From: Treponema sp.
GTDB taxonomy: Bacteria > Spirochaetota > Spirochaetia > Treponematales > Breznakiellaceae
Length of the DNA: 51,358 nucleotides
Direction of reading: 5' to 3'
Assembly: GCA_031275035.1 (NCBI GenBank)
Contig: JAISPH010000056.1
Coordinates: 1-51,358, forward strand
Part shown: in pieces, positions 16,941-26,204 of the stretch
How positions within the stretch are numbered: position 1 is the stretch's first letter
Layout: the number at the start of each line of letters is the position of its first letter
The notes under the pieces: model-generated
Told to the model about the DNA's origin: nothing
Database searches by the model: none
What the model saw: only the letters and a program-made list of their open reading frames with translations
Position numbers and translations under genes: made by a program

Positions 16941-17682
16941 TGCTTCCAGGGATGCAAAGGTAATCGTCAGGGACCTTCGCAAATCCTTTAAGAAGCTTGA
17001 CGTGCTCAAGGGTATCAGCATGGAGGCCCGGGAGGGGGACGTGATCTGCGTTATTGGTCCCTCCGGTTCGGGGAAGTCCACGTTTCTGCGCTGTATCAAT
17101 ATGCTGGAGAAGCCCAGCTCGGGTACGGTGATTGTGGACGGCTGTGAAATGACCGGCCACAAGGTAAACCTGAACAGGGTGCGCAGAAACATCGGCATGG
17201 TGTTTCAGCAGTTCAACCTTTTCCCCCACATGACCGCCCAGCGGAACATCATGTTCGCTCCGGTGGAATTGAAGGTGCTGCATAAGAAGGACGCCGAGGA
17301 AAGGGCCCTGGAGCTTCTAAAGCGGGTGGGTCTTTCGGACAAGGCCGGCGCCTATCCCTGGCAGCTTTCCGGGGGTCAGCAGCAGCGGGTGGCCATTGCC
17401 CGGGCGCTGGCAATGAACCCCGACATTATGCTCTTCGACGAGCCCACCAGCGCCCTGGACCCGGAGATGATCGGCGAGGTGCTGAACGTTATCAAGGAAT
17501 TGGCCGGGGGCGGAATGACCATGATCATCGTAACCCACGAGATGAATTTTGCCCGGGAGATCGCCGACCGGGTCCTTTTTATGGAAGACGGAATGATCCT
17601 TGAATCAGGAAGCCCCGGGGTGGTGTTTCAAAATCCCAAAGAAGAACGGACCCGCCAATTTTTGAAGCTGGTCAGTGTCTGA
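16927..17682 (+). CDS. Polar amino acid ABC transporter ATPase, GlnQ-like
   Basis: A 251-residue ATPase energising the importer. Walker [10 protein letters not shown] (about 46-54), Q-loop [12 protein letters not shown], signature [15 protein letters not shown] (about 146-160), Walker [15 protein letters not shown] and H-loop VTHEM are all intact. The ATG at 16927 (AAGAGG 7 nt upstream) is preferred to an earlier in-frame ATG at 16906. The 3' end overlaps by 11 bp the end of the convergent gene. Confidence 0.95.
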   Translation: MENANASRDAKVIVRDLRKSFKKLDVLKGISMEAREGDVICVIGPSGSGKSTFLRCINMLEKPSSGTVIVDGCEMTGHKVNLNRVRRNIGMVFQQFNLFPHMTAQRNIMFAPVELKVLHKKDAEERALELLKRVGLSDKAGAYPWQLSGGQQQRVAIARALAMNPDIMLFDEPTSALDPEMIGEVLNVIKELAGGGMTMIIVTHEMNFAREIADRVLFMEDGMILESGSPGVVFQNPKEERTRQFLKLVSV

Positions 17683-19834
17683 AGGGAATGTCGTCGTAGC
17701 GGCCCATATTGTTCCAATAGGTAAGGCCGCCCTTTCCGGCCCGGCGTACTCCTTCGGCTTCACGGAGTACATAGAGGGGGCCGTAGTAGGCATTATCAAA
17801 GGATACGTTCAGGTAAAAAGCCTGCGTATAGGGCCTGACCACAACCTGGCCCCGGGCGATATGGCGGGCCCGCAGGGTTCCCTGGTAGTAGATCCGGCAG
17901 GGGCGCAGTTCCGCCGGATCCTGGGCAAGGAAATCCTGTTGAAAATGGCTGGGATAGTACATGGGGCAGATTACATCCACATAGGGGGCCAGGAGTTCCA
18001 CCTCCTGACCGGTTCTGGCGCCGGTGCGGTACCAGCCGTTGGCGCCGTAAATATCGACGGAAATGGGAGCCCTGATCCGGGAACGGATATGCCGCAGAAA
18101 TGAATGGAGGGCGCTTTCCATGTCCATGCCGGAACTCTGCCAGCGGTAGCAGGCATCGGCCAGGTTTACCCCGTCGGTGGGAAAACGGATATAGTCAAAC
18201 TGAATTTCATCAAAGCCCCGTTTATGGAGTTCCTCAGCCACGGCGGCGGTATACTCCCAGACTTCCTCCGAGTAGGGGTCTACCCACTGTTCGTCATAGT
18301 TTACCGCTTTTTCGTCAACGATGCGGTATCCTGTCCAGGGCCGGCCGGCGGTTTTGTCCCAGACCGCATATTTACCCCCCTCCTTCCGGGCAAGTTCCGG
18401 ATCTTTGAACACCACCACCCGGGCAACGGCATAAATGTTCCAGCTGTGCATGTCCTGGAGGAAAGCGTCGATGTCCACCGGTCTGAAGACCCGGCCCTTG
18501 GCGCTGATTGCCGGATTTCCGGGACTGAAGCGGAGCCGGCCGTAGTCGTCCTTCATATCGATCACAACCATGTTGAGGTTCCGGGCCTTGATCAGATCCA
18601 GGTAGGGTTTGAGGCTGAACGGGTCCAGGGCATGATCCACCGGCAGATAAAGCCCCGCCCTCTCCGCGGCGCCGGTACCGGCGGCTTCATCCAGAAGCCA
18701 CAGCTCCGAAAGACGGATCGCCTCTTTATTATAGAGAAAACTTTTCTCCCGTATCACCACGCTTGTAGGATTAAGGCCGCTGCCGGCTCGTATGCTTCTG
18801 ATGAAACGCAGCAGATCCGGCCTGAACCGCAGCGGCGGCATATTCACCGGCATGGACGCCGCCGGCATGGATGCCGCCGGTACGGATACCGCCGCTTCAG
18901 GCCGGAACGGCAATTCCGCCACGGCTCCTTCCCGGACAAAACGCAGGGTTTCTTTCCCCGCATCCAGGGAATCTACAGCGCCGAAACCGGCGGTATCCCG
19001 CCAGAGGAGCGTAAAACATTTCCGTTCCCAGTCAAGCCGGTATATGCGCCGGCGGAAACTTTGAGAAGCGAAGACGGCGGTCTCTCCCGTACCGGTACGG
19101 ACCGTAGCGATATCCGAAACTTCATCGGGGTTATCCGTGGTTTCCAGTTGTTCAAGCCCCTCGTTCAGAGTCGTCCACTGGGCTCCCGGCCTGCCGGGGA
19201 TCAGGTAATGGACGCCATAGGTTCCATGGGACATAAAGACCACCAGTTCCCCGGCCCCCCTGGAAGCGGCCGCAGGCATGAAGGCAGCGGAAACCGCTTT
19301 AACGCCGTTGATCCTGTAGTCGGGCCTCCCCAGGTCTTCCCAGCTCCGGCCCGTATTCCGGGAGAGGAAGACCCGGTCCTTCGCCGCGCATACCATAACG
19401 GACGGATCTGCGGGATCAATTTCCAGATCCTTAATTTCACATACAACTCTGGTAAAACTGACCCCCGTATTAAAAGGGGAGACCGCCGCCGCATTGTAGA
19501 TTTTGATGGTTTTTACCGGCAGCCCCCGATTCCGCTCTTCCCAGCGGTACAGATCCGCCGAAACAAAGATTCCCCGGTCGCTGATTATGGCCCAGTAGGT
19601 TTCGCTTTTCAGCACCTTCCGTACCTGTCCTCCGGTCCAGAGGGGTCTGGCGATGCCAAAACGGTTTATGCCGTAGAGCCCCTTGCCGGTTCCGGCAATA
19701 ACAGGCCAGCCGCTGTAGAAAAAATCCCCCGTTTTTTGAGAGGCAATGACCGCGGCAAAGGTTACGCTGATACCCAGGCCTATGATGAAAACAATGGTGA
19801 AGATGAGCGGAAGCCCCGTATATTTTTTGACCAT
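17672..19834 (-). CDS. Membrane-anchored DUF4015-type glycosidase-like protein
   Basis: A 720-residue protein with an N-terminal membrane segment (about 8-32). The region to about 330 has BNR/sialidase-like beta-propeller fragments ([31 protein letters not shown]). From about 390 to 700 there is a DUF4015 TIM-barrel like putative glycoside hydrolases: [44 protein letters not shown] and [13 protein letters not shown]. The conserved D-x-x-x-D and FDYIRFP residues suggest a polysaccharide substrate. The ATG at 19834 is chosen because further upstream sequence would overlap the divergent phosphofructokinase. A small tandem repeat encodes [10 protein letters not shown] about residue 320. Confidence 0.85.
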   Translation of the reverse strand: MVKKYTGLPLIFTIVFIIGLGISVTFAAVIASQKTGDFFYSGWPVIAGTGKGLYGINRFGIARPLWTGGQVRKVLKSETYWAIISDRGIFVSADLYRWEERNRGLPVKTIKIYNAAAVSPFNTGVSFTRVVCEIKDLEIDPADPSVMVCAAKDRVFLSRNTGRSWEDLGRPDYRINGVKAVSAAFMPAAASRGAGELVVFMSHGTYGVHYLIPGRPGAQWTTLNEGLEQLETTDNPDEVSDIATVRTGTGETAVFASQSFRRRIYRLDWERKCFTLLWRDTAGFGAVDSLDAGKETLRFVREGAVAELPFRPEAAVSVPAASMPAASMPVNMPPLRFRPDLLRFIRSIRAGSGLNPTSVVIREKSFLYNKEAIRLSELWLLDEAAGTGAAERAGLYLPVDHALDPFSLKPYLDLIKARNLNMVVIDMKDDYGRLRFSPGNPAISAKGRVFRPVDIDAFLQDMHSWNIYAVARVVVFKDPELARKEGGKYAVWDKTAGRPWTGYRIVDEKAVNYDEQWVDPYSEEVWEYTAAVAEELHKRGFDEIQFDYIRFPTDGVNLADACYRWQSSGMDMESALHSFLRHIRSRIRAPISVDIYGANGWYRTGARTGQEVELLAPYVDVICPMYYPSHFQQDFLAQDPAELRPCRIYYQGTLRARHIARGQVVVRPYTQAFYLNVSFDNAYYGPLYVLREAEGVRRAGKGGLTYWNNMGRYDDIPFRH

Positions 19835-19909
19835 ATCAGAAACCCTAATCCAAAACGACAAGAATTGAAAGACCTGTCCGCCGGCGGAAACCCGCGGTTT
19901 TTCAGGGAC

Positions 19910-19939
19910 TTGCTTTGGCCGGGACCCTGAGTTCATAAT
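19910..19939 (+). promoter_or_regulatory. Predicted phosphofructokinase promoter, leaderless arrangement
   Basis: TTGCTT (19910-19915), 18-nt spacer, CATAAT (19934-19939), then 6 nt and the ATG at 19946. No convincing Shine-Dalgarno (AGAAGT only). Same geometry as proS and alaS. Confidence 0.5.
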
Positions 19940-19945
19940 AGAAGT

Positions 19946-21040
19946 ATGGAAATGACCTTCGGCATTTTGACTGCGGGGGGGGATTGTCCCGGCCTGAACG
20001 CCGCCATCCGCGGAGTGTGCCGGGCCGCCTATAACCGCTATCAAATGAACATCCTGGGAATTGCCAACGGATACCGGGGGCTCATCGACGGGGATGTGCG
20101 GCAGCTTAACCCCGGGGATTTTTCCGGCATCCTGACCAGGGGGGGGACTATCCTGGGAACCAGCCGGGAAAAGCCCTTTAAGAACCGGGCCGGCGGCGCC
20201 GTCCATGGCGTCGACAATGAAATGGTCGAAGGCAGGGTGGCGGCAATTAAGGAAAATTACCGCAAATTCAAACTGGACTGCCTGGTGGTTCTGGGCGGAA
20301 ACGGCACCAACACCACGGGCTACCTGCTGGCCCAGGAGGGGCTTAATATCCTGGGGCTTCCCAAGACCATTGATAACGACATAGTCGGCACAGACCGGAC
20401 CTTTGGTTTTCATTCCGCCCTAGCGATTGCCACGGAAGCTATAGACCGGCTCCACTCCACTGCCCAGAGCCATAACCGGGTAATGGTTATTGAGCTGATG
20501 GGTCATAAGGCCGGCTGGCTTGCCCTCTCTGCGGGCGTTGCCGGGGGAGGGGACGTGATCCTCATCCCGGAGATTTCCTACGACATTAAAGCCATAGGCC
20601 GGCATTTGACGGCCCGTGCCCGGAGCGGAAAGAGCTTTTCCATCGTCGTAGTTGCCGAGGGCGCCCTGTCGGCGGAAGAGGCAAAGATGGAGAAGAAGGA
20701 GCGGAAAAGACGGCGGGAACAGGAAGGCAGTCCCTCCATCGGCTACCGGGTGGCCCGGGAGATTGAACGGGAGACGGGGATGGAAACCAGGGCCACCGTG
20801 CTGGGCTATGTCCAGCGGGGGGGCATACCGAGCGCTTCCGACCGGGTCCTGGCTACCAGCCTTGGAACCGCCGCCGCGGGCCTCCTGGCCCGGAAGGAGT
20901 ACGGCAGAATGGTTTCCCTTAACGGCAGCGAAATAGGATCGGTCTCCCTGGAACTGCCCGCGGGAAAGATCAAAACCGTTCCCGAAGATCACTACCTGAT
21001 CGATACGGCGGTTTCCGTCGGAACCTGTATGGGAACTTAG
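19946..21040 (+). CDS. 6-phosphofructokinase, donor (ATP or PPi) uncertain
   Basis: A 364-residue phosphofructokinase-family enzyme of glycolysis. It begins with TAGGDCPGLNAAIRG, carries PKTIDNDIVGTDRTFGF (catalytic Asp in TIDND), and has MGHKAGWLA plus GYVQRGGIPSASDR for sugar-phosphate binding. The donor-selecting positions are mixed: GGNGT has Gly at the E. coli 104 equivalent (ATP-like), whereas PKTIDND has Lys at the 124 equivalent (typical of PPi-dependent enzymes). The usual Asp of GGDG is Asn. Hence PPi- or ATP-dependence cannot be decided. It stands alone, divergent from the DUF4015 gene. Confidence 0.92.
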   Translation: MEMTFGILTAGGDCPGLNAAIRGVCRAAYNRYQMNILGIANGYRGLIDGDVRQLNPGDFSGILTRGGTILGTSREKPFKNRAGGAVHGVDNEMVEGRVAAIKENYRKFKLDCLVVLGGNGTNTTGYLLAQEGLNILGLPKTIDNDIVGTDRTFGFHSALAIATEAIDRLHSTAQSHNRVMVIELMGHKAGWLALSAGVAGGGDVILIPEISYDIKAIGRHLTARARSGKSFSIVVVAEGALSAEEAKMEKKERKRRREQEGSPSIGYRVAREIERETGMETRATVLGYVQRGGIPSASDRVLATSLGTAAAGLLARKEYGRMVSLNGSEIGSVSLELPAGKIKTVPEDHYLIDTAVSVGTCMGT

Positions 21041-21072
21041 CCCGCTTCCGGCGCCGGATCTGTTGCGAAAAA

Positions 21073-21110
21073 GGGGAAGGCTGGTCTCCGGCGGAGCCCG
21101 GCCTTCCCCC
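21073..21110. terminator. Terminator between phosphofructokinase and fucI
   Basis: GGGGAAGGC (21073-21081) pairs with GCCTTCCCC, and a smaller CTCC/GGAG stem caps the hairpin. It lies 32 nt after the phosphofructokinase stop in a convergent gap, with only a weak T-run (CTGTTTA). Confidence 0.6.
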
Positions 21111-21232
21111 TGTTTATGCAAGAACAACCATACCCCGCGGGAGCTCCGGCCCGCGTCCGCCCCGCAACAGACGCCGTTTTGCGGCGGACCGGTCCGGCTG
21201 CGGGGAACCAAATGCGGGGGTTTGGCGGCTCC

Positions 21233-23047
21233 CTACTTGTACAGCGGGCCCAAGGCCGCGCAGGCGCGGTAGTCGGCGCCTTCCTTATCCATACCGAAGG
21301 AGTTCCAGTAGCTGGGCCGGTAGATATGGCCGCTTTCCACATTGTGCATACAGACCGGAATCCGCAGTATGCTCGCCAAAGTGATGAGATCCGCGCCGAT
21401 GTGGCCGTAGGAGACCGCTCCGTGATTGGCGCCCCAGTTGGCCATCACCGAGTAAACATCCTTGAAGGGTCCATCTCCGGTAAGCCGGGGAACGAACCAG
21501 GTCGTCGGCCAGGTGGGGTCTGTTCTAAGGTCGAGTTTGTCGTGGACTTCGCCGGGAAGGGAAACGGTAAAGCCCTCGGCAATTTGGAGCACCGGTCCCA
21601 CACCTTTTACCAGATTGAGCCGGATCATGGTTACGGGTATATCCCCCTCGGAGATAAAGTCCGAAGAATAACCGCCCCCCCGGAAGTAGCCCAGGCTGGC
21701 GTAACGCCATTGTACCGCATCGAGGCAGGCCCCTGCTTCTTCCGGCTTTATTTCCCAGAAGGGCTTCCAGGCGGCTTTGCCGTCTTTTTTCTGCCTGCCC
21801 GTACCATCCAGGGCTGCCGAACCGGAATTGATCAGGTGGATGAGGCCCCCGGCGGCGCTTCCTTCGGGCTTCCAGCCGGTAACCCGCTGGATGGCGCCGG
21901 GACTCCAGTAGGTCCGCACATCGGCAAAAACCTGGGCGCAGCCCGTAAGGAGGTGGCCGAAGAGCATGGAAACCCCGTTGAGGCAGTCATTTTCGGTGGC
22001 CACGATGTAGGGAGAGCGGATTCCGTTCCAGTCAAAGGATGAATTGAGCATGACCTCCGAGAAATCCCCGTTGGGGAAGTGATCGTTCCAGTGGCGCTGG
22101 CCCTGGAAGCCCGCAGCAATGGCGTTGTGCCCCAGGGATTCCTCGATCAGGCCCTTCCGCCGGAGATCCGGGTTTCCCACCATGAGGTCCCGGATTATTA
22201 TCGTCATCTTTACCACGGTCTTCCAGACTTCGTCCTTGCTCTTGCGGCTGTGCTGCTCCTTGGGCGGATTGTTATCGGGCCCCTCCTTGCAGTTTGCCTT
22301 AACCCAGGCCAGGGCCCGCTTGTATTCCGCATCGGAATAGATCTTCTCTTCAAAGCGGCGTACCAGCTCGGACATATCCACATATTCGTTCCGCATCCCC
22401 AGGTATTCCTGGAAGAAATCGGCATTGGTGATGGAACCGGCGATGCCCATGGAAACCGACCCGACGGAGAGGTAGCTTTTGCCCCGCATCCAGGCGGCGG
22501 CCAGGCCGGCCCTGGCAAAGCGCAGTATCTTGTCCGCCGCATCCGGGGGTATATTGGCGGTATCCTTCAGATCCATCACATCCTGGCCGTAGATGCCGAA
22601 GGCGGGAAGTCCCTTCTGGCTGTGGGCCGCCAAAACCGCCGCCAGATACACCGCGCCGGGCCTGTCGGTGCCGTTAAAGCCCCACACTGCCTTGATGGTC
22701 ATGGGGTCCATGTCCATGGTTTCCGAACCATAACACCAGCAGGGGGTTACCGTGAGGGTAACCGCCACATCCTCCCTGGAGAATTTATCCTGGCAGGCGG
22801 CGGCCTCCGCCACGCCGCCTATGGTTGAATCGGCGATGACACATTCAACCTTCTGGCCGTTAGGATGTTTTATGCCTTCGGCGATAAGCTTCGCCGCCGC
22901 CTTGGCCATAGCCATGGTCGGCTCTTCCAGGGATTCCCGAACCCCCCGCCGCCGTCCGTCAATAACCGGCCGGATGCCGATTTTAGGAAGTTCTCCCCGG
23001 AAACGGTTTACCGGAGCGTTCATTTTGAGACTTGCTAGATCAGCCAT
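21233..23047 (-). CDS. fucI: L-fucose isomerase
   Basis: Converts L-fucose to L-fuculose (also D-arabinose to D-ribulose) in the cytoplasm. At 604 residues it matches the family length of about 590-605. Family sequence is seen throughout: [25 protein letters not shown] at the N terminus, [33 protein letters not shown] in the substrate region, and the C-terminal [42 protein letters not shown] precedes the ATG. It is the last gene of the fucU-lacI-fucI operon. Fuculokinase and fuculose-phosphate aldolase genes are not in this window. Confidence 0.97.
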   Translation of the reverse strand: MADLASLKMNAPVNRFRGELPKIGIRPVIDGRRRGVRESLEEPTMAMAKAAAKLIAEGIKHPNGQKVECVIADSTIGGVAEAAACQDKFSREDVAVTLTVTPCWCYGSETMDMDPMTIKAVWGFNGTDRPGAVYLAAVLAAHSQKGLPAFGIYGQDVMDLKDTANIPPDAADKILRFARAGLAAAWMRGKSYLSVGSVSMGIAGSITNADFFQEYLGMRNEYVDMSELVRRFEEKIYSDAEYKRALAWVKANCKEGPDNNPPKEQHSRKSKDEVWKTVVKMTIIIRDLMVGNPDLRRKGLIEESLGHNAIAAGFQGQRHWNDHFPNGDFSEVMLNSSFDWNGIRSPYIVATENDCLNGVSMLFGHLLTGCAQVFADVRTYWSPGAIQRVTGWKPEGSAAGGLIHLINSGSAALDGTGRQKKDGKAAWKPFWEIKPEEAGACLDAVQWRYASLGYFRGGGYSSDFISEGDIPVTMIRLNLVKGVGPVLQIAEGFTVSLPGEVHDKLDLRTDPTWPTTWFVPRLTGDGPFKDVYSVMANWGANHGAVSYGHIGADLITLASILRIPVCMHNVESGHIYRPSYWNSFGMDKEGADYRACAALGPLYK

Positions 23048-23130
23048 AGTTCTCCTCCATTGTAGAATAGTGAAAGATTCTCATCCTTCTGTAAAAGACC
23101 GCCTCGCCGGTTTTGCCGGCAGGCCGGCCG

Positions 23131-24171
23131 CTAGTGCCGAATAATAGTTACCGGAAAACGGATAATCCGTTTCTCCGCATTCCCGGCCCCTGCCTCCGCC
23201 GGAACCTTGCCGGCTCTTCTCTTTAACTCTATCCGTTCAAGAATACACTGTACCGCCTGCTTTCCCATTTCCGCCGCCTCCTGCACCGCGGTATAACGGC
23301 AGGCCGGCAGGAAGGGGGTATAGACGGTTTCGTCAAAGGCGGCAATCACCGGCCTTGAAACCCGGCTTCCGGCGGGGTTCTGTTCCAAAAGGCAGCGCTG
23401 CATCCCCAGATGGACCAAAAGGTTTACCGCCACCAGCGCCTCCGCCGGTTCGGGGGAGCGGAGTATTCGTTCCATCCCCCGGTAACCCGCCTCTATACCC
23501 ATGCCGTCCAGACAAACCGGTCCGTCCTGCAGTCCCGCCTCCGCCAGGGCCTTCTTATAACCAAGAAGCCGTTCCCGGGCGGAGGAAATGCCCTGATCCC
23601 CGCCTACAAAGGCGATGCGACGGCATCCGTCCTCCAGCAGCGCCCTGGTCAACCTGTAGGCGCCCTCCTCGTTGTCGGAAAGCACCGCATCCAGATCGAT
23701 CCCCTCCACCAGACGATCCACCAGCACCACCGGCACGCCCCGGCCCGTAAGGTGCTCCCCCCGGGAACCTGCGGGGATTACTACTATGCCGTCCACCATG
23801 CGCCCGGTCAGCATGGCGGTCCACTTCTTTTCCTCCTCCACCGAATTGGCGGAGGAGGCCACCAGCAGGGTATAGCCCCGGGCGTTAAGCTCCCGTTCCA
23901 TGCCCTCCGCCATCGTCATAAAGAAGTCATTGGACAATTCCGGCGCAAGGATGGCTATGGTGTTGGTAGACCGGGTCTTGAGGCTCCGGGCCGCAAAATT
24001 CGTCCGGTACTCCAGCGTTGCCGCCGCGGAAAAAACCCGTCTCCGGGTTTTTTCCGATACCCGGCCGGAGCTGTCCGGGGCCAGGGTCCGGGATACGGTG
24101 GCCGTGGAAACCCCCGCCGCGGCGGCCACATCCCGGATGGTGGCAATCCGGGAAGGGTTCCGGCCTTTCAT
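23131..24171 (-). CDS. LacI-family transcriptional regulator of fucose genes
   Basis: A 346-residue repressor. The N-terminal helix-turn-helix is classic: IATIRDVAAAAGVSTATVSRTL (about residues 9-30), followed by the hinge helix region AARSLKTRSTNTIAIL. The periplasmic-binding-protein-like sensor domain spans about 65-335. It lies between fucU and fucI on the same strand, so it probably senses L-fucose or a derivative and controls its own operon through the 14-bp operator at 24841-24854. That link is by context. Confidence 0.92.
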   Translation of the reverse strand: MKGRNPSRIATIRDVAAAAGVSTATVSRTLAPDSSGRVSEKTRRRVFSAAATLEYRTNFAARSLKTRSTNTIAILAPELSNDFFMTMAEGMERELNARGYTLLVASSANSVEEEKKWTAMLTGRMVDGIVVIPAGSRGEHLTGRGVPVVLVDRLVEGIDLDAVLSDNEEGAYRLTRALLEDGCRRIAFVGGDQGISSARERLLGYKKALAEAGLQDGPVCLDGMGIEAGYRGMERILRSPEPAEALVAVNLLVHLGMQRCLLEQNPAGSRVSRPVIAAFDETVYTPFLPACRYTAVQEAAEMGKQAVQCILERIELKRRAGKVPAEAGAGNAEKRIIRFPVTIIRH

Positions 24172-24268
24172 AGGGGGAGACCCTGGGTTTCCGTCCGGGG
24201 ACGCTTAAGAAAGATGATGCCGGCGGACACCATGGCGGAAATTCCCGGAATAACCCGCAGGTACCGCA

Positions 24269-24700
24269 TCAAACGGGGATGACCCCTTTTTTGATGATGA
24301 TATTGCCGTACTTAACGGTTTCTCCGGTCATTACCACCGCAAAAGCCTTCCTGGTCCGCTCGTAGAAGGCAAAGCGTTCTACCCGCTCCACCGGGGGCGA
24401 GCCGGGCCAGCGTTTGTCGATCACCGCCCGGAAGGACGCCTCCACCGAGGGGTCCAGAGTATCCCCGGGGGCGGCGGCCATCATTACAAAGGGATGGGGA
24501 ACATAGGTATCCGGGTTGATCAGGGCCAGGATGCCGTCCAGCAGGGCGGGAACCCTGATTCCGTCCGCCCGGATGACCCGGGAATTGCAGGATTCACCGG
24601 GAAAAAATGAATCCGCCAATACAATCTCGTCCCCATGGCCCATACGGAACAGGGCGTCCAGCAGTTCGGGACCGATTACCGGAGCAATACCGATAAGCAT
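24269..24700 (-). CDS. fucU: L-fucose mutarotase (RbsD/FucU family)
   Basis: A 143-residue mutarotase that interconverts the anomers of L-fucose. Family features: start MLIGIAPVIGPELLDALFRMGHGDEIVLADSFFP with the catalytic-site His in MGHGDE, and the C-terminal YGNIIIKKGV. Length is normal. GGAGG lies 5 nt before the ATG. It is the first gene of the operon, downstream of a strong promoter with a LacI-type operator. Confidence 0.95.
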   Translation of the reverse strand: MLIGIAPVIGPELLDALFRMGHGDEIVLADSFFPGESCNSRVIRADGIRVPALLDGILALINPDTYVPHPFVMMAAAPGDTLDPSVEASFRAVIDKRWPGSPPVERVERFAFYERTRKAFAVVMTGETVKYGNIIIKKGVIPV

Positions 24701-24761
24701 ATAAGCCTCCTCGAGTATGATGGGAGACGCCGGCTGCGCCTCCGGGCGTTTTTTAATGGAA

Positions 24762-24804
24762 GTTGTTCAGTATCTGAAGTTTCCGAACAACTCTAATGTT
24801 TCCA
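24762..24804. repeat. Dispersed repeat family 1, copy A
   Basis: A 43-bp element with 7-bp inverted arms GTTGTTC (24762-24768) and GAACAAC (24785-24791). It forms most of the fuc mRNA leader. Related copies lie near 25189, 28612 (inverted) and 40891. Confidence 0.65.
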
Positions 24805-24832
24805 TGATCACGCCGCTTGTACGATTTGTCAA
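24804..24832 (-). promoter_or_regulatory. fucU-lacI-fucI promoter
   Basis: Minus strand TTGACA (24832-24827, perfect), 17-nt spacer, GATCAT (24809-24804, 4/6). The operator lies immediately upstream. Confidence 0.7.
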
Positions 24833-24840
24833 GGGAAAAA

Positions 24841-24854
24841 TGTAAACGATTACA
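24841..24854. promoter_or_regulatory. LacI-type operator of the fucose operon
   Basis: TGTAAACGATTACA is a near-perfect palindrome with the central CG dinucleotide typical of LacI/GalR operators, flanked by A5 and T6 runs. It ends 8 nt upstream of the -35 box. The operon itself encodes a LacI-type repressor. Confidence 0.75.
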
Positions 24855-24860
24855 TTTTTT

Positions 24861-25123
24861 CAGCGCCCCGCGGCAGCCGCCGGCCATGAAGTACTCCGGG
24901 ACAGGCCCAAAACGGGGAAAGCGGGTGTGCGGGATCAGGCGGCATACGCAGTCAAACGGCGGCGCCGGTGATACATATTCCGGCGGAACCAGGAAACCCG
25001 CCGGTCCGTTCCCGGCATTGTCTAAGAAAAATAAACCATAGTAAAATGGAACCCGGAGATTATTGGACTTGTTCAAAGCCCGGTTGGTTCTTTGCTGACC
25101 TTCGCTTGGCTTTCAAGTCTCCT
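24861..25123. other. Intergenic region, no gene recognised
   Basis: Between the fuc operator and the hairpin at 25124 there are only short ORFs without recognisable similarity. A long open frame from 25092 reads through the hairpin and repeat copy B into the hydrolase gene, but its first 45 codons are not protein-like. Confidence 0.4.
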
Positions 25124-25159
25124 AAAAAACATGGATTTCATTAAAAATCCATGTTTTTT
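25124..25159. terminator. Strong bidirectional terminator-like hairpin
   Basis: A perfect 15-bp inverted repeat (25124-25138 with 25145-25159) built on AAAAAACATGGATTT, with A- and T-rich outer ends, fits an intrinsic terminator in either direction. It falls inside the long upstream extension of the hydrolase reading frame, arguing that coding starts downstream. Confidence 0.7.
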
Positions 25160-25188
25160 GTTGTCTTTAAGCGGTTGTTGGCGAACCT

Positions 25189-25230
25189 TGGTTCGGCAGA
25201 AACTGAAGTTTCTGAACAACTCTTATGATG
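25189..25230. repeat. Dispersed repeat family 1, copy B
   Basis: Contains the 18-bp core CTGAAGTTTCTGAACAAC (25203-25220) shared exactly with copy C at 40904. It runs right up to the ATGATG start of the hydrolase gene. Confidence 0.65.
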
Positions 25231-26204
25231 AAAAAGTTGTTTACGGCGCCCTGTTTTTTCTTTTGGCGCCGACTGCATGTTCAAGCGCTGAAAAAGGAGG
25301 TCCCGGCTTGAAAGATGAAAGTTCATTTTCATTTGATGAAATACGCGGTTCGACTGCAGTTTCAATAGGACCTCCGTCTTATATCACCGCATCCGATGGA
25401 ATAAAATTGGCCTATCATTCTGTTCCTGCCGATCAGCCGGCGGCGGCATTGATCTTTATCCATGGCGGCGGCGCTTACAGCGGATCGGGGTATCAATATT
25501 TGGCAAAGGGTTTAAGCGAAAAATACGATGTATCGGCGTACCTTCTGGATTTGCGGGGACATGGAAATTCAGAGGGCCCCCGCGGAGACGCTCCGTCTTC
25601 AAGCCAGGTATTGAAAGACCTTGACTTGTTCATAGAAACCATTCAAAAACAAAATGCGGATCTGCCCTTGTATTTGGGCGGCCATTCTTCCGGCGGCGGG
25701 CTCATCCTGAATTATCTTGCCAATTTTAACGACGCCAATATAAAGGGCTATATTTTTCTGTCCCCCCATTTTGGGTATAAATCGAAAACCGAACGTAAAA
25801 ATATAAAACGTCCCTTTGCCAAAGTTAAGACCGGTTTATTTGTCATAAACGGCATGTTCCGGGGGAAAAAGTACGGAAATACTCCGGCGGTCTTTTTTAA
25901 TTATCCTGAAAATGTACTAAAAGAAACCCCGCTGCTGATAACATCAATAACCGTGAATATGGCTTTAGCGGTAACGCCGAACAATCCCGGGGGACAGTTT
26001 GAAACTATCGGGAAACCCTTCGGGCTGTTTGTCGGAGAACATGACGAATTATTCATCCCGGAAAAAGTACTGCGTTACGGAGAACTGCCGGGAGAAGATG
26101 TCAGAAAAGTATCGGTGTGTCAAATAATAAAAAATGCAAAACACCTGTCCATATTGACCATTGCGGATCAACTAACGGGAGATTTTATTCGCAGTGGGGT
26201 CTAA
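25225..26204 (+). CDS. Alpha/beta-hydrolase lipoprotein, apparent frameshift at 5' end
   Basis: Lysophospholipase/serine-hydrolase-like protein of about 326 residues. The triad is visible: Ser in GGHSSGG, Asp in GEHDELF and His in AKHLSI; the oxyanion region is IHGGGAYSG. The hydrolase frame is open far upstream but without a sensible start. ATGATGAAAAAG at 25225 lies one frame off. If the A5 tract (25231-25235) had one more A, translation would read MMKKVVYGALFFLLAPTACSS, a lipoprotein signal peptide. So this is either a recent one-base deletion (pseudogene), a slippage-controlled gene, or a sequencing error. No Shine-Dalgarno is seen, because repeat copy B occupies the upstream region. Confidence 0.7.

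Noticed and set aside
19835..20413. N-terminal extension of the DUF4015 protein by 193 residues
   Set aside because: It is antisense to phosphofructokinase, is not protein-like, and would precede an obvious membrane anchor beginning at 19834.
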